A DNA stretch of 64,000 nucleotides from Gonapodya prolifera JEL478 (lineage: Eukaryota > Monoblepharomycota > Monoblepharidomycetes > Monoblepharidales > Gonapodyaceae): positions 190,802 to 254,801 of the forward strand of contig KQ965752.1 of assembly GCA_001574975.1 (NCBI GenBank). Direction: 5' to 3'. Position numbers and translations under genes: made by a program. Shown here piece by piece: positions 32,082 through 42,971 of the stretch. The stretch's first letter is position 1, and each line of letters starts with the position of its first letter. The notes beneath the pieces were generated by a model. The model ran no database searches. It was given only the letters and a program-made list of their open reading frames with translations, and had not been told where the DNA came from.

Positions 32082-33243
32082 ATGTCGGATCTGCTCGATA
32101 TTGTGATTTGGCCCGGCTCCCTCTCGCTGGTGGTCTCGTTAATGGGAATCTTGGTAATGGTAGTTCTGCTGCCCAATTTTGTGCGGGTCAAGGTACTTTC
32201 ACTGTGTCATTCGGGTGCGTAAGAATGGTTGTGGTGATGCAAACCGTACCGCCGATTCCTACTTCACAGAAAGTCCGGAGACCACTCAACATTCTGTACC
32301 TGAGTTGTTCCTGGCAGACTCAATCTCGATGGTGGCGACTGCCGGTGGCTGGATCGTCCGGTATACGTCGCACTCGCCTGACTTGTCTTTTGCGGGGTGC
32401 CAGATTGAGGGCTTCGTTGTCACGGTCAGAGGAATGTTCTCCCTGGCAGCGATTGGGCTTATCGGTGAGAGTTCCCACCCACTATATCAATTTAATCCCA
32501 ATAAATAAATGACGGTTGGTGGGGAAAGCTTGGGAACGGTACAATATCATCGTTCGGCGCGCGGACCATTCAACAACTTTGTATCCTGCCCTTGTCGTGC
32601 TCTCTTGGACTGACTTGTGTGCTTTGAATGCGTTTGTGGCATCGCAGGGAGGCTTTATTTAAGACCCCAAACTAGAGTGGGTGTGTTCCAATTCACCACG
32701 CTTGCTATTCTTCTTAATCATTGCAGTAAAGACATGCATACAGCCTTATTCTCCTTCGTCACTTTCTTTGATTGTCTGCTCTTACGCGGGGGGAACGCTG
32801 TTTATGCTCGGTCTGTCCTCAGTAACGCAATCTGCTACAGCAGTATCGCTCGAAAGATTCTCGCCGTTCGCGCCGAGGTTTCGGTGTTGGCGTCACCGGG
32901 TCTTGTTGCTGGAGTTCAGGGCGCGTTAAAAGGCGCCATGCGCCAGCTTGATGTTCGGCTTGCCATGACGTCGGTTTCGGTTTCAGTCATGTTCTTTGCC
33001 CTGTGGGGGACATATATTGGCGGCGTCAGTCTGAAACCTACCATAACCGGATCGTCACCTCCGAAATTTCTGCGCATCATTCTTTCTATGCTTGCGTACA
33101 TCCACTCAGTGTTGGATATCGTCCTTGTCACAGCGCTGGACTCTTCGCTATGTGGAGAGTTGAAGAACAGCATTATTGGAACAGAGACTCTCTCCCTCTC
33201 TTTTTACAACATCGACCACTGCGAACACCGCGTTCAAATCTAG
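32082..33243 (+). pseudogene. Opsin-like class A G-protein-coupled receptor, damaged
   Basis: Exon 1 (32082-32192) encodes TM1 (MSDLLDIVIWPGSLSLVVSL). A later exon has RRPLNILYL, as at the start of rhodopsin TM2, then in another frame LFLADSISMVATAGG. It continues to GCQIEGFVVTVRGMFSLAAI and, after an intron, AWERYNIIVRRADHS: the TM3 Cys, the EGF stretch and an ERY motif in opsin order. TM4 (PALVVLSWTDL) follows. TM6-TM7 lie at about 32940-33170 (RLAMTSVSVSVMFFALWG, LAYIHSVLDIVL). The TM7 position equivalent to the retinal-binding Lys is not Lys by my alignment, so it may not bind retinal. One frame change in TM2 and a TAA after TM4 suggest a pseudogene or sequence errors. Confidence 0.5.
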
Positions 33244-33554
33244 CGCGAACCGTTTGCTAATCTCTTCCAACGCGAAGAGCGCGCGCTTTCTTCNCCCCCC
33301 CCCCCGGATTGATATCATCCAGTGCGAATTTGTCGCCAATGCGCGATCGACCCAATCAGATATGATATATCTTACAAGTAGTCGTAGCAAAATTACACCG
33401 AATAGATACAGAACTGCCACCTTACGCTTCTCAAAACAACCTTGTTAAATAACAACGATACCGTTCCCTACCCGTCCCAGCAGGCTAGGTCGACGCAACT
33501 CACTCTCGCACTTCCCATCTAAGTAGATACCACCCTCGCCAACCAGGAGCTGCA
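33244..33554. other. Intergenic with poly-C run
   Basis: It contains a poly-C tract with one N (33294-33305) and no recognised feature. It separates the GPCR end from the stop of the convergent LRR receptor. Confidence 0.5.
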
Positions 33555-35962
33555 CTACCCTCTCCACGGTGCATCCTGGTTCAAGAACTGCTGCACCTCC
33601 TGAAACGTCCTTCCCGAGGAAACGTCCGGCTGCTCCTGCCCCTGCCCGACACTCCCGCTCACCTGCCCCGACGAGTTCATAAAAGGCACTCCCGCATACG
33701 CGCTCGTGGGTGTCTTGCCGCCCGACCACATCGCGGTAGATTTGACGCCCTGCTGCGATACCGCCGATACCCCTCCCGAACCTAGACCGGATGCAAACCC
33801 CGACGTAGTTCTGGAGTGGGAGGCGATTCGTCGGGATCCTTGGTAGGATTGGCGCGAGGCCAGACGCCGCATCGAGGGTGGGGGTTCGGTGTCGAAGCCC
33901 GTGTAGGTGGGTGAAGGGGGAGGTGGCACACCGAGGTCGAGAAACTCCCTGGAAGCGGTGACGGGTCGGGCTGATTGAGACAGAAAGCGGCCGTGAGAAA
34001 GTAATGTTACTTACAGTGGCACAAGCCCAACTTTTCCAATCCCCACGACGCCTACAAGTCCCCATCCGTCACGGTACGCCGTGTGCAGCTGGACGTGCGA
34101 ACCTGCCGGGACGGTGAGTTCATCGACGCTGCGTGCGACGTACTGTACGACGGGGTGGTCGGGGGGTATGCAGAAGTTGTCGGCAAGAAGAAAGCAGCAA
34201 ATTCAACATGTGTAACATGGAGAGATGACAATAGCCCCAAAACTCACGTCACGGAGAACAACAAAGGCCGGTGAGGGTTGCGGAAGGTTCACGTGGTCGG
34301 ACCCCGAGAAGGCCGCGCCTGCAAAGTACGCGAATGTCCAGTGCGTTGGGCTGGATGCGGCGCTTGACTGGAGGGTACGGCGAGAATGGTCAGCGATCAC
34401 ACCTCCATCCTTCCCCCTTTCTTCAACCGCCCCCGCCGGGCCCCGTCGACCCGATCACGACACGCACCACAGGCGACCCGCCACCCCTCGACAACTCCAC
34501 ATCCTGCTCCGCCGTCGCATGGACATGGTACGCCGGCAGGGACGGATTGTGGCTCTGCCCGCCCATGAACACAGCCGACGTGCTCGTTCGTGCGAGCACG
34601 TCGGTCGCCTGCATCTTCATGCTGTCCGCGACACCGCCACCGCCACCGCGGACTGGGGGAGAGTACAGGGTGGTGCTGGATTGCACGGAGGGGCCGCGGA
34701 AGGGCTCGGCGTAGTGTTTCGTGGGAGGTGGGGGGGTTGGTGTGCCGGAGTGGAGGGAGTGGAAGGGGGCTGGAAGGTTGGGTGGGGGAAATCAGTTGTG
34801 TGACGACACGGTAGCGAGAAGAAAGGGGGAAAGGAGGACGCACCAGGCTTCGGTCGCCCGCTTGCCTCATATGTCTGGTTCTGCCCTCGTGCTACCTTGT
34901 CACTCTTCCGGAACCGCCACACCAGCACGGCGACGAGGACCAGCCCGGCCAGCCCCCCCGCGACGCCACCGATGATCGCTCCTATGGGCATTGCCCCGCC
35001 CTGGGTGTTACCGGTCACGGACGCCTGCTGGCTGGCGCTGGATCCGGAACCGGACGCGCTGGAAGGGGAGAGGACTGTGGATGCGGAGGGGACGGGTTTG
35101 GGAGAGTCGGAGGTGAGGAGTGCGGCGGTAGTGGTGGTGGTGGTTGTCGTGGTAGTGGTAGTGGTGGTGGTGGTGGGGAGAGGGGCAGATGAAGGTACGC
35201 ATGAGACGGTGAGGTTTGGGCATGTGGAGGGGTAGTTCTGCGTGCATGTCGTCTTTGGGGGGAATGAAGGTAAGACAACAGTGTGCATGCACACGGATCA
35301 ACAACGTCTCACCAGCCCTGTGTTGCCCGGCCTGATCCCGCACACGGATACGGTCGCCGGGATGAGCCCGTCGACACTCCCGCTGAACGAGTTGTTATAG
35401 AGCAACAACTCGACCATGGCTGTTCCACTCAAGTCCGGCACAGGGCCCAGCAGCCTGTTGTTGTGCACATCCAGGTGGAACAGGTCGGTGAGACCGTCGA
35501 ACGCATTTGGAGGGATCAGGCCCTGGATCTTGTTCTGGTCCAGCGACAAGTAACGTAACTGGGGGACTCCGCTGAGGGAGGGGAAGGCGGCAGTGAGCCC
35601 TCGTCCGGACTGGAGAGGGTTCAGTGTTGTCACCGCCAAGAGTCACCATCCCACGGAAGTGTCAGATGGAGAAGAGGAAAAGAACACCAACAAAAAAAAA
35701 ACCAACGCACCAGCTGAATTCCTGTGATGTGTCCACTCGCTGTGCACGAAATTGACGGCACGACCGTTGGTGCGTTGCCCAGCTCTCTGCAGCAGTTTCC
35801 TCTGGTCCAGAACAGCGCCACCCCGGAGTCGTCGTACAACGTCTCCAGGACTGCACATTCTGCCGCCACCGACGTACCGTTGAATGGCACCGCGTGCGCG
35901 ACGGCGAGAAACAGGGTCAGCAGCACCGGTGTGGCGCTGCATAGAAAAGACGGCGGGCGCAT
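33555..35962 (-). CDS. Leucine-rich-repeat, single-pass membrane receptor with SH3 domain
   Basis: Seven exons (35962-35711, 35609-35313, 35252-34844, 34769-34468, 34367-34248, 34142-34015, 33948-33555) give 633 residues. Signal peptide MRPPSFLCSATPVLLTLFLA; an LRR N-cap with a Cys pair (GNCCREL, SISC); about four LRRs (LRYLSLDQNKIQGLIP, LFHLDVHNNRLLGPVP, VELLLYNNSFSG); a Cys cap; then an uninterrupted Thr run and Ser-rich stalk. The membrane helix near residue 250 is PIGAIIGGVAGGLAGLVLVA. The tail holds a complete SH3 (YVARSVDELTVPAG, YRDGWGLVGVVGIGKVGLVP) and a Ser/Gln-rich C-terminus. Exon 3 uses an AAG acceptor; the exon 4 donor is my choice between two. Likely a surface sensor that recruits Pro-rich partners. 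Confidence 0.8.
35100..35176 (-). repeat. (ACC/ACT)n trinucleotide repeat encoding poly-Thr
   Basis: Within exon 3 of the LRR receptor, a run of Thr codons forms part of the extracellular stalk just outside the membrane. Such tracts vary in length and are usually O-glycosylated in fungal surface proteins. Confidence 0.75.
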
Positions 35963-36794
35963 CGAGGGGAAGGGGATGGAGACGTCACGAGCGTGACTTC
36001 GGAAAGCGGGATACTGCGCCATGTATGGTGGATATGTCGGAAGTGTACCAGCAGAAAACAGTTTGGGAGTGCTGCGGTGGCGAGATCGGTGGGGCAACTT
36101 CGACCTCCCTTTCCAAAACCTGTCTTTCCCATTTATACACGTATGAAGACGAGCTAGGATTCTCGGAAATAGAATACTTCTGCAGATTGAAGACTTCTTC
36201 ATCGTTTTGGGTGGGTTGCATCGACAGGTCATGCAGGTCCTTGCTGGCTTCTTTCCCAAGGCATCGACATGACACGGAACTTGATATGAGCGCTAACTTA
36301 ACTCGATGTGAAATCCATAAGAGTCAACGCATAAGTACATACGTCCGTCGGCCAACGCTTCAACAGTCGCCAGGTTCTTGACGGGACGTCACGCGTGCGC
36401 TTTTGTCCACGTCGCGGTGGTCGCAATGACCGCGAACGTGAAGACAAAAGAGCTTTTGAATGTGGAGACGGCTGAATCGCAGGGCCATAGTCACCAACCG
36501 AAGGTGGTCACAGCCAGCTTTGCGAACACCCCAACGATGGAGGCCAGGCTTGGAGGAGGCGAGGGCATCGTTCCACCTCTTTCCGAAAATCTCCAGAATG
36601 GGGTCGCAGGAGTGCCGGAAGGGCTTGGCGACAGTCGACTCCAGGTAACTGCCATCGATTTTGAGGTGGGAGGTGACACTTCCCAGCCGCTCCCTCCCTC
36701 GTTTCCCTCGGAACACTCGCGTTCCTTCCACTTGCAGCTCGCTACTTCGCTCAACGGCGAGACCGCCCGACAACACCACGAAATCACCTGCCAT
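35963..36794. other. Intergenic, upstream of the LRR receptor
   Basis: It holds the promoter region of the minus-strand receptor. A plus-strand open stretch (36378-36929) covers part of it, but only its end (Sel1 repeat) is recognisable. No RNA gene seen. Confidence 0.4.
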
Positions 36795-36911
36795 GGCAAT
36801 GCTGACGGGCAGAACAACCTTGGCCGATGCCACGAAAACGAGCTAGGCGTGACCAAGGATCTTGTCGAGGCGGCGCGGTGGTACGGTATGGCAGCCAGGC
36901 AGGGGAATGCA
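36795..36911 (+). pseudogene. Sel1-like repeat fragment
   Basis: The frame reads GNADGQNNLGRCHENELGVT and continues KDLVEAARWYGMAARQGNAA, one full Sel1-like (TPR-type) repeat. Sel1 proteins carry many such units as scaffolds; here only one is present and the frame closes at 36929. A left-over of a larger gene or a captured exon. Confidence 0.6.
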
Positions 36912-36993
36912 GCCTGGCTGTCGATTTGACCACATCAACACAGCGTCGATGAGGACGAGGGAGGCTCTTAAAAAACTGGGGATTGTGGGGAAA

Positions 36994-38145
36994 ATGTTTC
37001 AAGCCGGGTGGGACGCTGTCATCCCAGTTGATTCCAAAGTGATCAAATGGGGATACCCTGAAAAGAAAGGTGGGAAATTCTTGTAAAGAAGGCTATTTCA
37101 ACTAAATCAATACCGGCAACTCACTCTACAGGAGACCGTTACAGTGAAGAACCATCCACACCTGAAGAGCTTAATGCAACTGCGAACAAGGAAACCTCCA
37201 TCATTGAGCCATCACCGAACAAAGGGTATGCAGTTCCAGTCATGTCAGAGACATCAGATGGAGATAGTGAGCAGCTCCCTCGCAAGAGGCTCTTTGTGTG
37301 TTCATTGCGTAGCTTGTAATAACGCAAACTTTGTTACCCAGTGAGGTTCAACATAGGAACTTTGGTGCAGAGAATCGTGGGGAAAATAGCTAGCGATGCG
37401 CAGTGGCAAATGGTCCGACTTCGCAGCGCTGAAGATACAAAGCGCAAGCTTGCATATCAGTTTATAAACGTGAGTTGGAGGCTTTGAACGTGACAACGTC
37501 GTTCATTCACCGCTTTCCATATCTTGACGTATCTGGGACAATTTTTCAAGGCCATCGCTAGTGTTGCCATGGTTGTGGAGTTTGCCCCACCCCCAACAGG
37601 ACAAACCGCTGTTGTGTGCGTGCTGATTCCGATTATATTTTCGTGATTTGAGTTGATACTGATCACAAGTTGAATTTTTTTTTTATTTTAAAACCAGGGC
37701 CTTAATGTTCAAATGTCCAACACGCGGGTGACGATGTACCAATGCCTCATCTTTACTGTCCAATCATTACGTTTCATGGTCGGTCTGGAGATGGCGGCTC
37801 TGTCATTGATGCTTGCAGGTTTACTTATCGGTGTGGCCATGCCGGCGACTTGGGTGGGAATGCTTGCCATGATTGCGGGAAGCGCTGGCGGGTTAGTCGC
37901 ACTGAAGTATCGGTTCAAATTATTCGGGGACATGACTGTGTGACGTTTTCTGGACAATCTTCACGAGGCAGAGTACAAAAGGAGACCGCAGCAAGGAAAG
38001 GACGAGCTTGCGAAGGAAGAACAGCAGATAAGGGAGCAAAAGAGGCTAGCCTTGAAGAAAGCGGAAGAAACATCCGCTGCCGCGGCTGCTGAGCACGCTC
38101 CCGCCCAGGCTATCCCGGGAGCATTCCAAGGGAGCAACAATTGAT
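36994..38145 (+). pseudogene. Small membrane protein gene with one in-frame stop
   Basis: The exons read: 36994-37069 (MFQAGWDAVIPVDSKVIKWG), from 37132 (DRYSEEPSTPEELNATANKE), about 37357-37468 (LVQRIVGKIASDAQWQMVRL), about 37550-37610 (AIASVAMVVEFAPPPTG), and from about 37698. The last exon has two hydrophobic helices (MAALSLMLAGLLIGVAMPA, VGMLAMIAGSAGGLVAL), then GDMTV, a TGA at 37941, and in the same frame RFLDNLHEAEYKRRP to a charged Ala-rich tail ending at 38145. One C-to-T change (CGA to TGA) would explain the stop. No family recognised. Confidence 0.45.
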
Positions 38146-38842
38146 TATAAGTCAAATGAGCTATAACTCCGTCCTTGGATGATTTCGTGCGATGTGGTAT
38201 CATTTTTAAATATAGAACTGCGTGACGTTGACCACCGTTAGAACACAATTTGTTTGAGGTCTTTTCGCCGTCCTCTCTGTCATATTTAGAACTGAGACAA
38301 TCACACCATTTCGAGCCCGAGTGGTGCTAAGACCGGCAAGCGTCAGGGGTCCGGGGCCAAGGTGAAAAATGTCGCCGTGGCCACCCCCATGCCACTGACG
38401 TCACTCTCGTCACCGCGCGCCAGCACCGACACCATCTCCTCCCTCCAGCCGTATCCAAATGCGCGGTGTACGAACAGAACCATGCTCAAACACAATTGAG
38501 TCTTGATCCACCCTGGGTCCTGGACGCCAAACCCGACTCAAAATTTTGTCAAGACCAAGTGATCCCTTCGAACGTCTTGCCGATACATGCGGGAGCACCC
38601 AGTCGCGATTGGTCCATCGACAAATAACAACATGTATTACGTAACAACGTGAAATATCAAATCACTCAAACAGTCACTCGTGCACTCTGTCGTAGCAAAA
38701 CTGTAAAAACCACCACTCTTTTGACGTGCTTGCAAAACCACATCTTCCTCGTGTTCCACTCCGCACTCTTCCATCGCCAAGAATCATCCTCTTCAGCCTC
38801 ACTTCCACTGGCCATCCTCACCCAGCACCTCCCAGGCACGCC
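38146..38842. other. Intergenic, nothing recognised
   Basis: Lies between the damaged membrane-protein gene and the stop of the Cys-rich receptor. No coding or RNA signal supported. Confidence 0.4.
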
Positions 38843-41178
38843 TCACGCCGCCACCAACGGCACGCCATTCGACGCTGTCCGACCATGCGAGAACGACAAC
38901 CTTCCCGCGGCAGCCGAGATCCCGGCCGAGATGCTGCTGAGGGTGCGTTGTTCGCGGGCTTTGCGGCGTGCTTGGAAGCATGAGTCGCAGATGCGCTGTG
39001 TGACAGAGGGTGAGTCTAGTCAGCACAACACCAACGCCACCACCACCCCACAGCCACCCAAACGGACCTTCTTCCCATCCTTACTCGTCCTCCTAACCTC
39101 AGTCTGTGTGCCATCGCACCCGCAGTCCGTGCACCGCCACTCGCGCAGCTTGCGTTCGGCCTCGCGGCGCGCCGATGCTTCGTCCTTGATAAGCACGATG
39201 GCGGGGAAGTACCCGGCGGCGCCCGTGGAGAGGTTTATGCCTGGTAGGGGTGTGGGGGTGCGGGTGAGCGAACAAGTTTGGGGAACCGACCCACACCTCT
39301 TCCTCTCAAACAGGACCTCCCACACCCCCCTCGCAAAACTCACCCTCCACAATCCCCCCCTCATCCACCCACCCCGTCACGGCCACCTGATCCCTGGGCC
39401 CGACTCCGACCTCACCCTCCCGTTCCGCCTTATACCCTCTCTGAGCAATGTACACTTTCCCAGGCTGCACGACCGCCTTTGAGGGGGCTGGGACGCCCGG
39501 TAAGTCGGCGTGGGTGAGGACGGGAGGGAGGAGAGAGGCGAAGTGGGAGAGGAGGGTGGGGTCATCCGGGATTGGGGAGGCCGCGGGAGAACGGGGTGGG
39601 GGGTGGGGGGCGGGGGGTGAGGAGGTCTGGGAGGAGGAGGTTGGTTAGCGGTGAAGTAATATGCGCAGTGGGATGCATGCAAAGATCAACGACAGACAGT
39701 CTGGTGCCTGGGGAGTGAATCCATCTGGTACCCCGTCCAATCCCCTGCCCCGTCCTCCCCACCACCCTCCTCCAGGTTAAGACATACCTGCGGCAACGCC
39801 ACCGTCACCAACCCCTCCTCCGCCTCCATCCTCTGCTCATCCTGCCCCTGCGCCTGTCCCGCCAATTGCAAACTCCTCCTCGCCCCTTCAAACCTCGCCC
39901 ACGCCGCGACCGCCGCGGACAACCCGGCGCTGACGTTAGAGTTCCGTCCCCGTGCATCCATCGAGACCGAGGGCTGGACCGAGTCGGCGTGTGAGAGCGG
40001 GCGTGTCATGACGGGCGAGGGGGGGACGGGTCCGGTGGAGGGTAAGATGGATTTGTCGCCCGCACCGCCCGCGCCGCTGCCGCTCCCGTCCGTGGATGCG
40101 TCGGAGCTGGCACGGAGGTCCATGGACAGCTGTGGTGGTGTGTCGGGGACGAGGATCGCCCCGGGGCCGCTGCCTGATGAGGGGTCCCGTGAATGCCCGT
40201 GCGCTGCCTCCTCCACGATCCGACGTCGCCCTCCTCTCTTCCGTCCCGGCGACGCCGAAGTGTACTCGGACTCCACGACCCACTCTTTTTCGAACCGCAT
40301 GTTTCGGGCGATGCGCGTCCCCGCGTAGATCCCGCACGCGCCGAAGATGGCGCCCGCGACCAGGACAGATACGCCGATGAGGGTGCGGGGGGGGACGTTG
40401 CCCAGGAGGTAGGGAGTGGAGGGAGAGGAGGTCGTGGGGAGGGGGGCGGAGTCGCCTGGGGGAAAGGAGGGGAGGAAGGATGGAAGAGAGCATGAATATG
40501 GGTGTGCATCCGGTAGGAGTACGCGTGGATGAGAGTATTGCGCTCTGGGAAAGTATTCCGCTCCGCGGGGCACTCGCCTCCGCCGGACTCCTCGGTCAGC
40601 ACTTGCGGTGTTTCTGGCGCCTATCCGATGGTCCGAGTACTCACCCTGCAAGCCCTCCAAGGGAACGGCCACTGCACACCCCCCTGTTGCATTTGCGCAC
40701 CAGTTGTATGCACATGGGTAGTACCCTGCCGCGCATTCGACCTGGCATGATCCCAGGGTGCACAGACGGTTGACCTCGGCGAGTTCCGGACGAGCGATTC
40801 CGCATTGGACCTGAGTTGTGCAGTTGAGGAAGGTTTGTGGGACGAGACGGGCGGTGGTTGTGGAGTCTTTTTGGGGGGAGATGGAAGGGGAGAGGGGAGC
40901 GAAGGGAAACGTGAGGGAGTGCATCGGGTGACAGGGAGAGCGAGGAAAACGCACTTGAAGTTGCCGCAGACACTGAAGATCGCAGACACAGACACAGTAG
41001 TGCAGCTGCGAGTGCGAGTGCTGCCGTGCGAGTGTGCAGTTGCCAGGGACGGACAAATCCGCGGAACACCGGACGACGGGTCAGTCACAGGGATCCCCCA
41101 CTCCGCTCCACCAACACTCCACTCACTGCTGCGATCTCGTTTCCGCACTCGCGGCATTCCCGCCCGTCTCAGCTCCAT
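38843..41178 (-). CDS. Eight-cysteine ectodomain, single-pass receptor with SH3 and zinc-knuckle-like tail
   Basis: Seven exons (41178-41127, 41020-40955, 40866-40645, 40455-39788, 39626-39344, 39240-39098, 38995-38843) give 528 residues. The signal sequence is LALAAALLCLCLRSSVSA. The ectodomain has eight Cys spaced 5-13-4-3-6-4-6 and contains GYYPCAYNWC; the same domain occurs in the gene at 42972. The membrane helix is TLIGVSVLVAGAIFGACGIY. A long Ser-rich tail follows, then an SH3 (KVYIAQRGYKAEREGEVGVG, GINLSTGAAGYFPAIVLI) whose phase-1 intron matches that of the 140-2728 gene. The end carries CTDC and CDSC pairs, a possible zinc-binding knuckle. Introns 2 and 6 have unusual sites (AAG acceptor, GTTAGG donor). 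Probable signalling receptor; ligand unknown. Confidence 0.78.
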
Positions 41179-42971
41179 GTCCGCGAGTGGCAACCCTGCT
41201 CGGTTTCTTCGGTAAACAAGGTGGCGTCGGCCGCCTCACCCTCTCACCCTCTTTGCGGGGTGCCGAAAGAGGGGGGAGAAAAGAAAAATAAAATGTGGGG
41301 GCAAAGAGGTAAAGGTTTGGTGGCGACCAGAGAATATTTTTGCGGATTGAGCGACCAGGTTTCGGTTCGCCGAATTGGGCGCGAAACTTCACCACAGCGC
41401 ACTCTCCGAATTATTCTGGTGCCGGCCTCAGTCTTTGAGGATTTGTCCATGAGATTACGACAAAACAGTTCGACATAAAAGGCATTCGTTGAGGTCTCGT
41501 TTGCGAGCGCCGAGTTTTCTCTTTTTGGGGAAGTCACCGGCATGTGCTTCCGAAAAGTGTGCAGAGAAAAGCTCTTCCCACTTTGTGTGCGCGATAGATA
41601 ACGTGACTTCTATGAAAACTGAGACAGCGTTTTGGTAGTTGCATCCATTTTCTTGCTTCAAATTTTCCTCTCTGCATGGAATCTGCAGTTGACGTCAGGC
41701 TATCGTCTGACCTAACTTTAGACCAACATTTCGTCACTGCCAAGAGAACGCAGTAAGCATTGCATTGGCAGTGCCACATATGTCCGTTTCTGTTAGTTGA
41801 CAACCTGCTGTTTAACATCAGGGTGCTGAAGGTGATGCAGGCATTTGAGAAGTGGTGTCTCTCTCTTTGCACTACAGTTGCACTATGGGACTTTCGATTC
41901 ATGTGTTGGTTGTCAAGGCATGGGGACGATGGATCCGCCAATTTACTGCACTCGTCACTGAAAACCCACAGGTCGCTTGAGCCCGTGTCTGACATGGGAG
42001 AGAAGAGGAGGAAAGCGTCACTTGAGCGAGTGGAGTTGTGACGAGACATGCATTGGTCTCACCAAATTGCAGGCGAAGGTCTGTGGTGCATTTTCATATT
42101 CAATTTTTCCATCTACATGCAGAGAAAAGGAAGGTCCATCAATCGAGGTCTCGCAAGGAGACTCTGTCAACGCTCTGCAAAACTCACAAAACACTTCGTC
42201 TATGTAGTTGACTAGGGGGCCGTCCACTGCACGTCCGACGGCACTTCGACGACTCAGACGGCCTGTCGCAGAACCACTTGCCGCGCGTCGCTCCATCGGG
42301 ATATGAATCACGCCAGGCGTCGCACCTTGCGGTGCTGAGTTCGCTCCCAGCACAAGTGCTAATAGGGCAGCAGGTTGATAGGAGCCGTGCGACGCTGACG
42401 TCGCTCAAGCGGGTTGAACATTGTGCAGGATATGGAGCAACGATGGCCAAATCGTTTCTTTTACAGGTTGCGGGCCCCCCTCTCCTTTCGACCCTTGGCG
42501 ACAAAGTGAGCAGGAAACGGGAACGGACCACCCGGACTCCACGAGGCGCGAAGATAACCTTTTCGGCAAAATGTTTAGCCATATAGCGCGAAAGGCGCGA
42601 TGCGAAATTCATGTGGGAGGAGTGAATCTCGGAAGCAGGCGATCGACAAACGCCCTGGACTCCAGACGCATCAGCACGCAAAAAAAAACCAAGACGTGGC
42701 TTTGGGTCTGAAGAGTGCGTGCGCGGAAGAGAAAGTCACCCAGCAATTGGTCTTGCTGTTGTTTTCGTGAACTGACAGAAAGGTCAACCGTCGGCGGAAT
42801 TGCGAGCCCAGAGATAGAAAGTGCAGTCAAAAGTACGTAATAGTGCTATCCATGCCATGTCTAATACCAGAACTAATCCTTTGCATACTCCCTCTTCGCG
42901 TGCCCTGCCTGATCACCCCTCCGTCAACCGTCCCACCGAATCAAAACTCTTTCTCTTGGCGTCCAGATAGC
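41179..42971. other. Intergenic, no gene recognised
   Basis: Open stretches on both strands (for example 41534-42049 minus and 42184-42681 minus) lack family motifs and splice-linked partners. It includes the promoter of the receptor on its left and the 3' flank of the GPI-type gene on its right. Confidence 0.4.

Noticed and set aside
38649-39482. A long plus-strand open stretch (277 codons).
   Set aside because: It is antisense to the SH3 and zinc-knuckle exons of the minus-strand receptor, which show clear domain motifs and splice sites.
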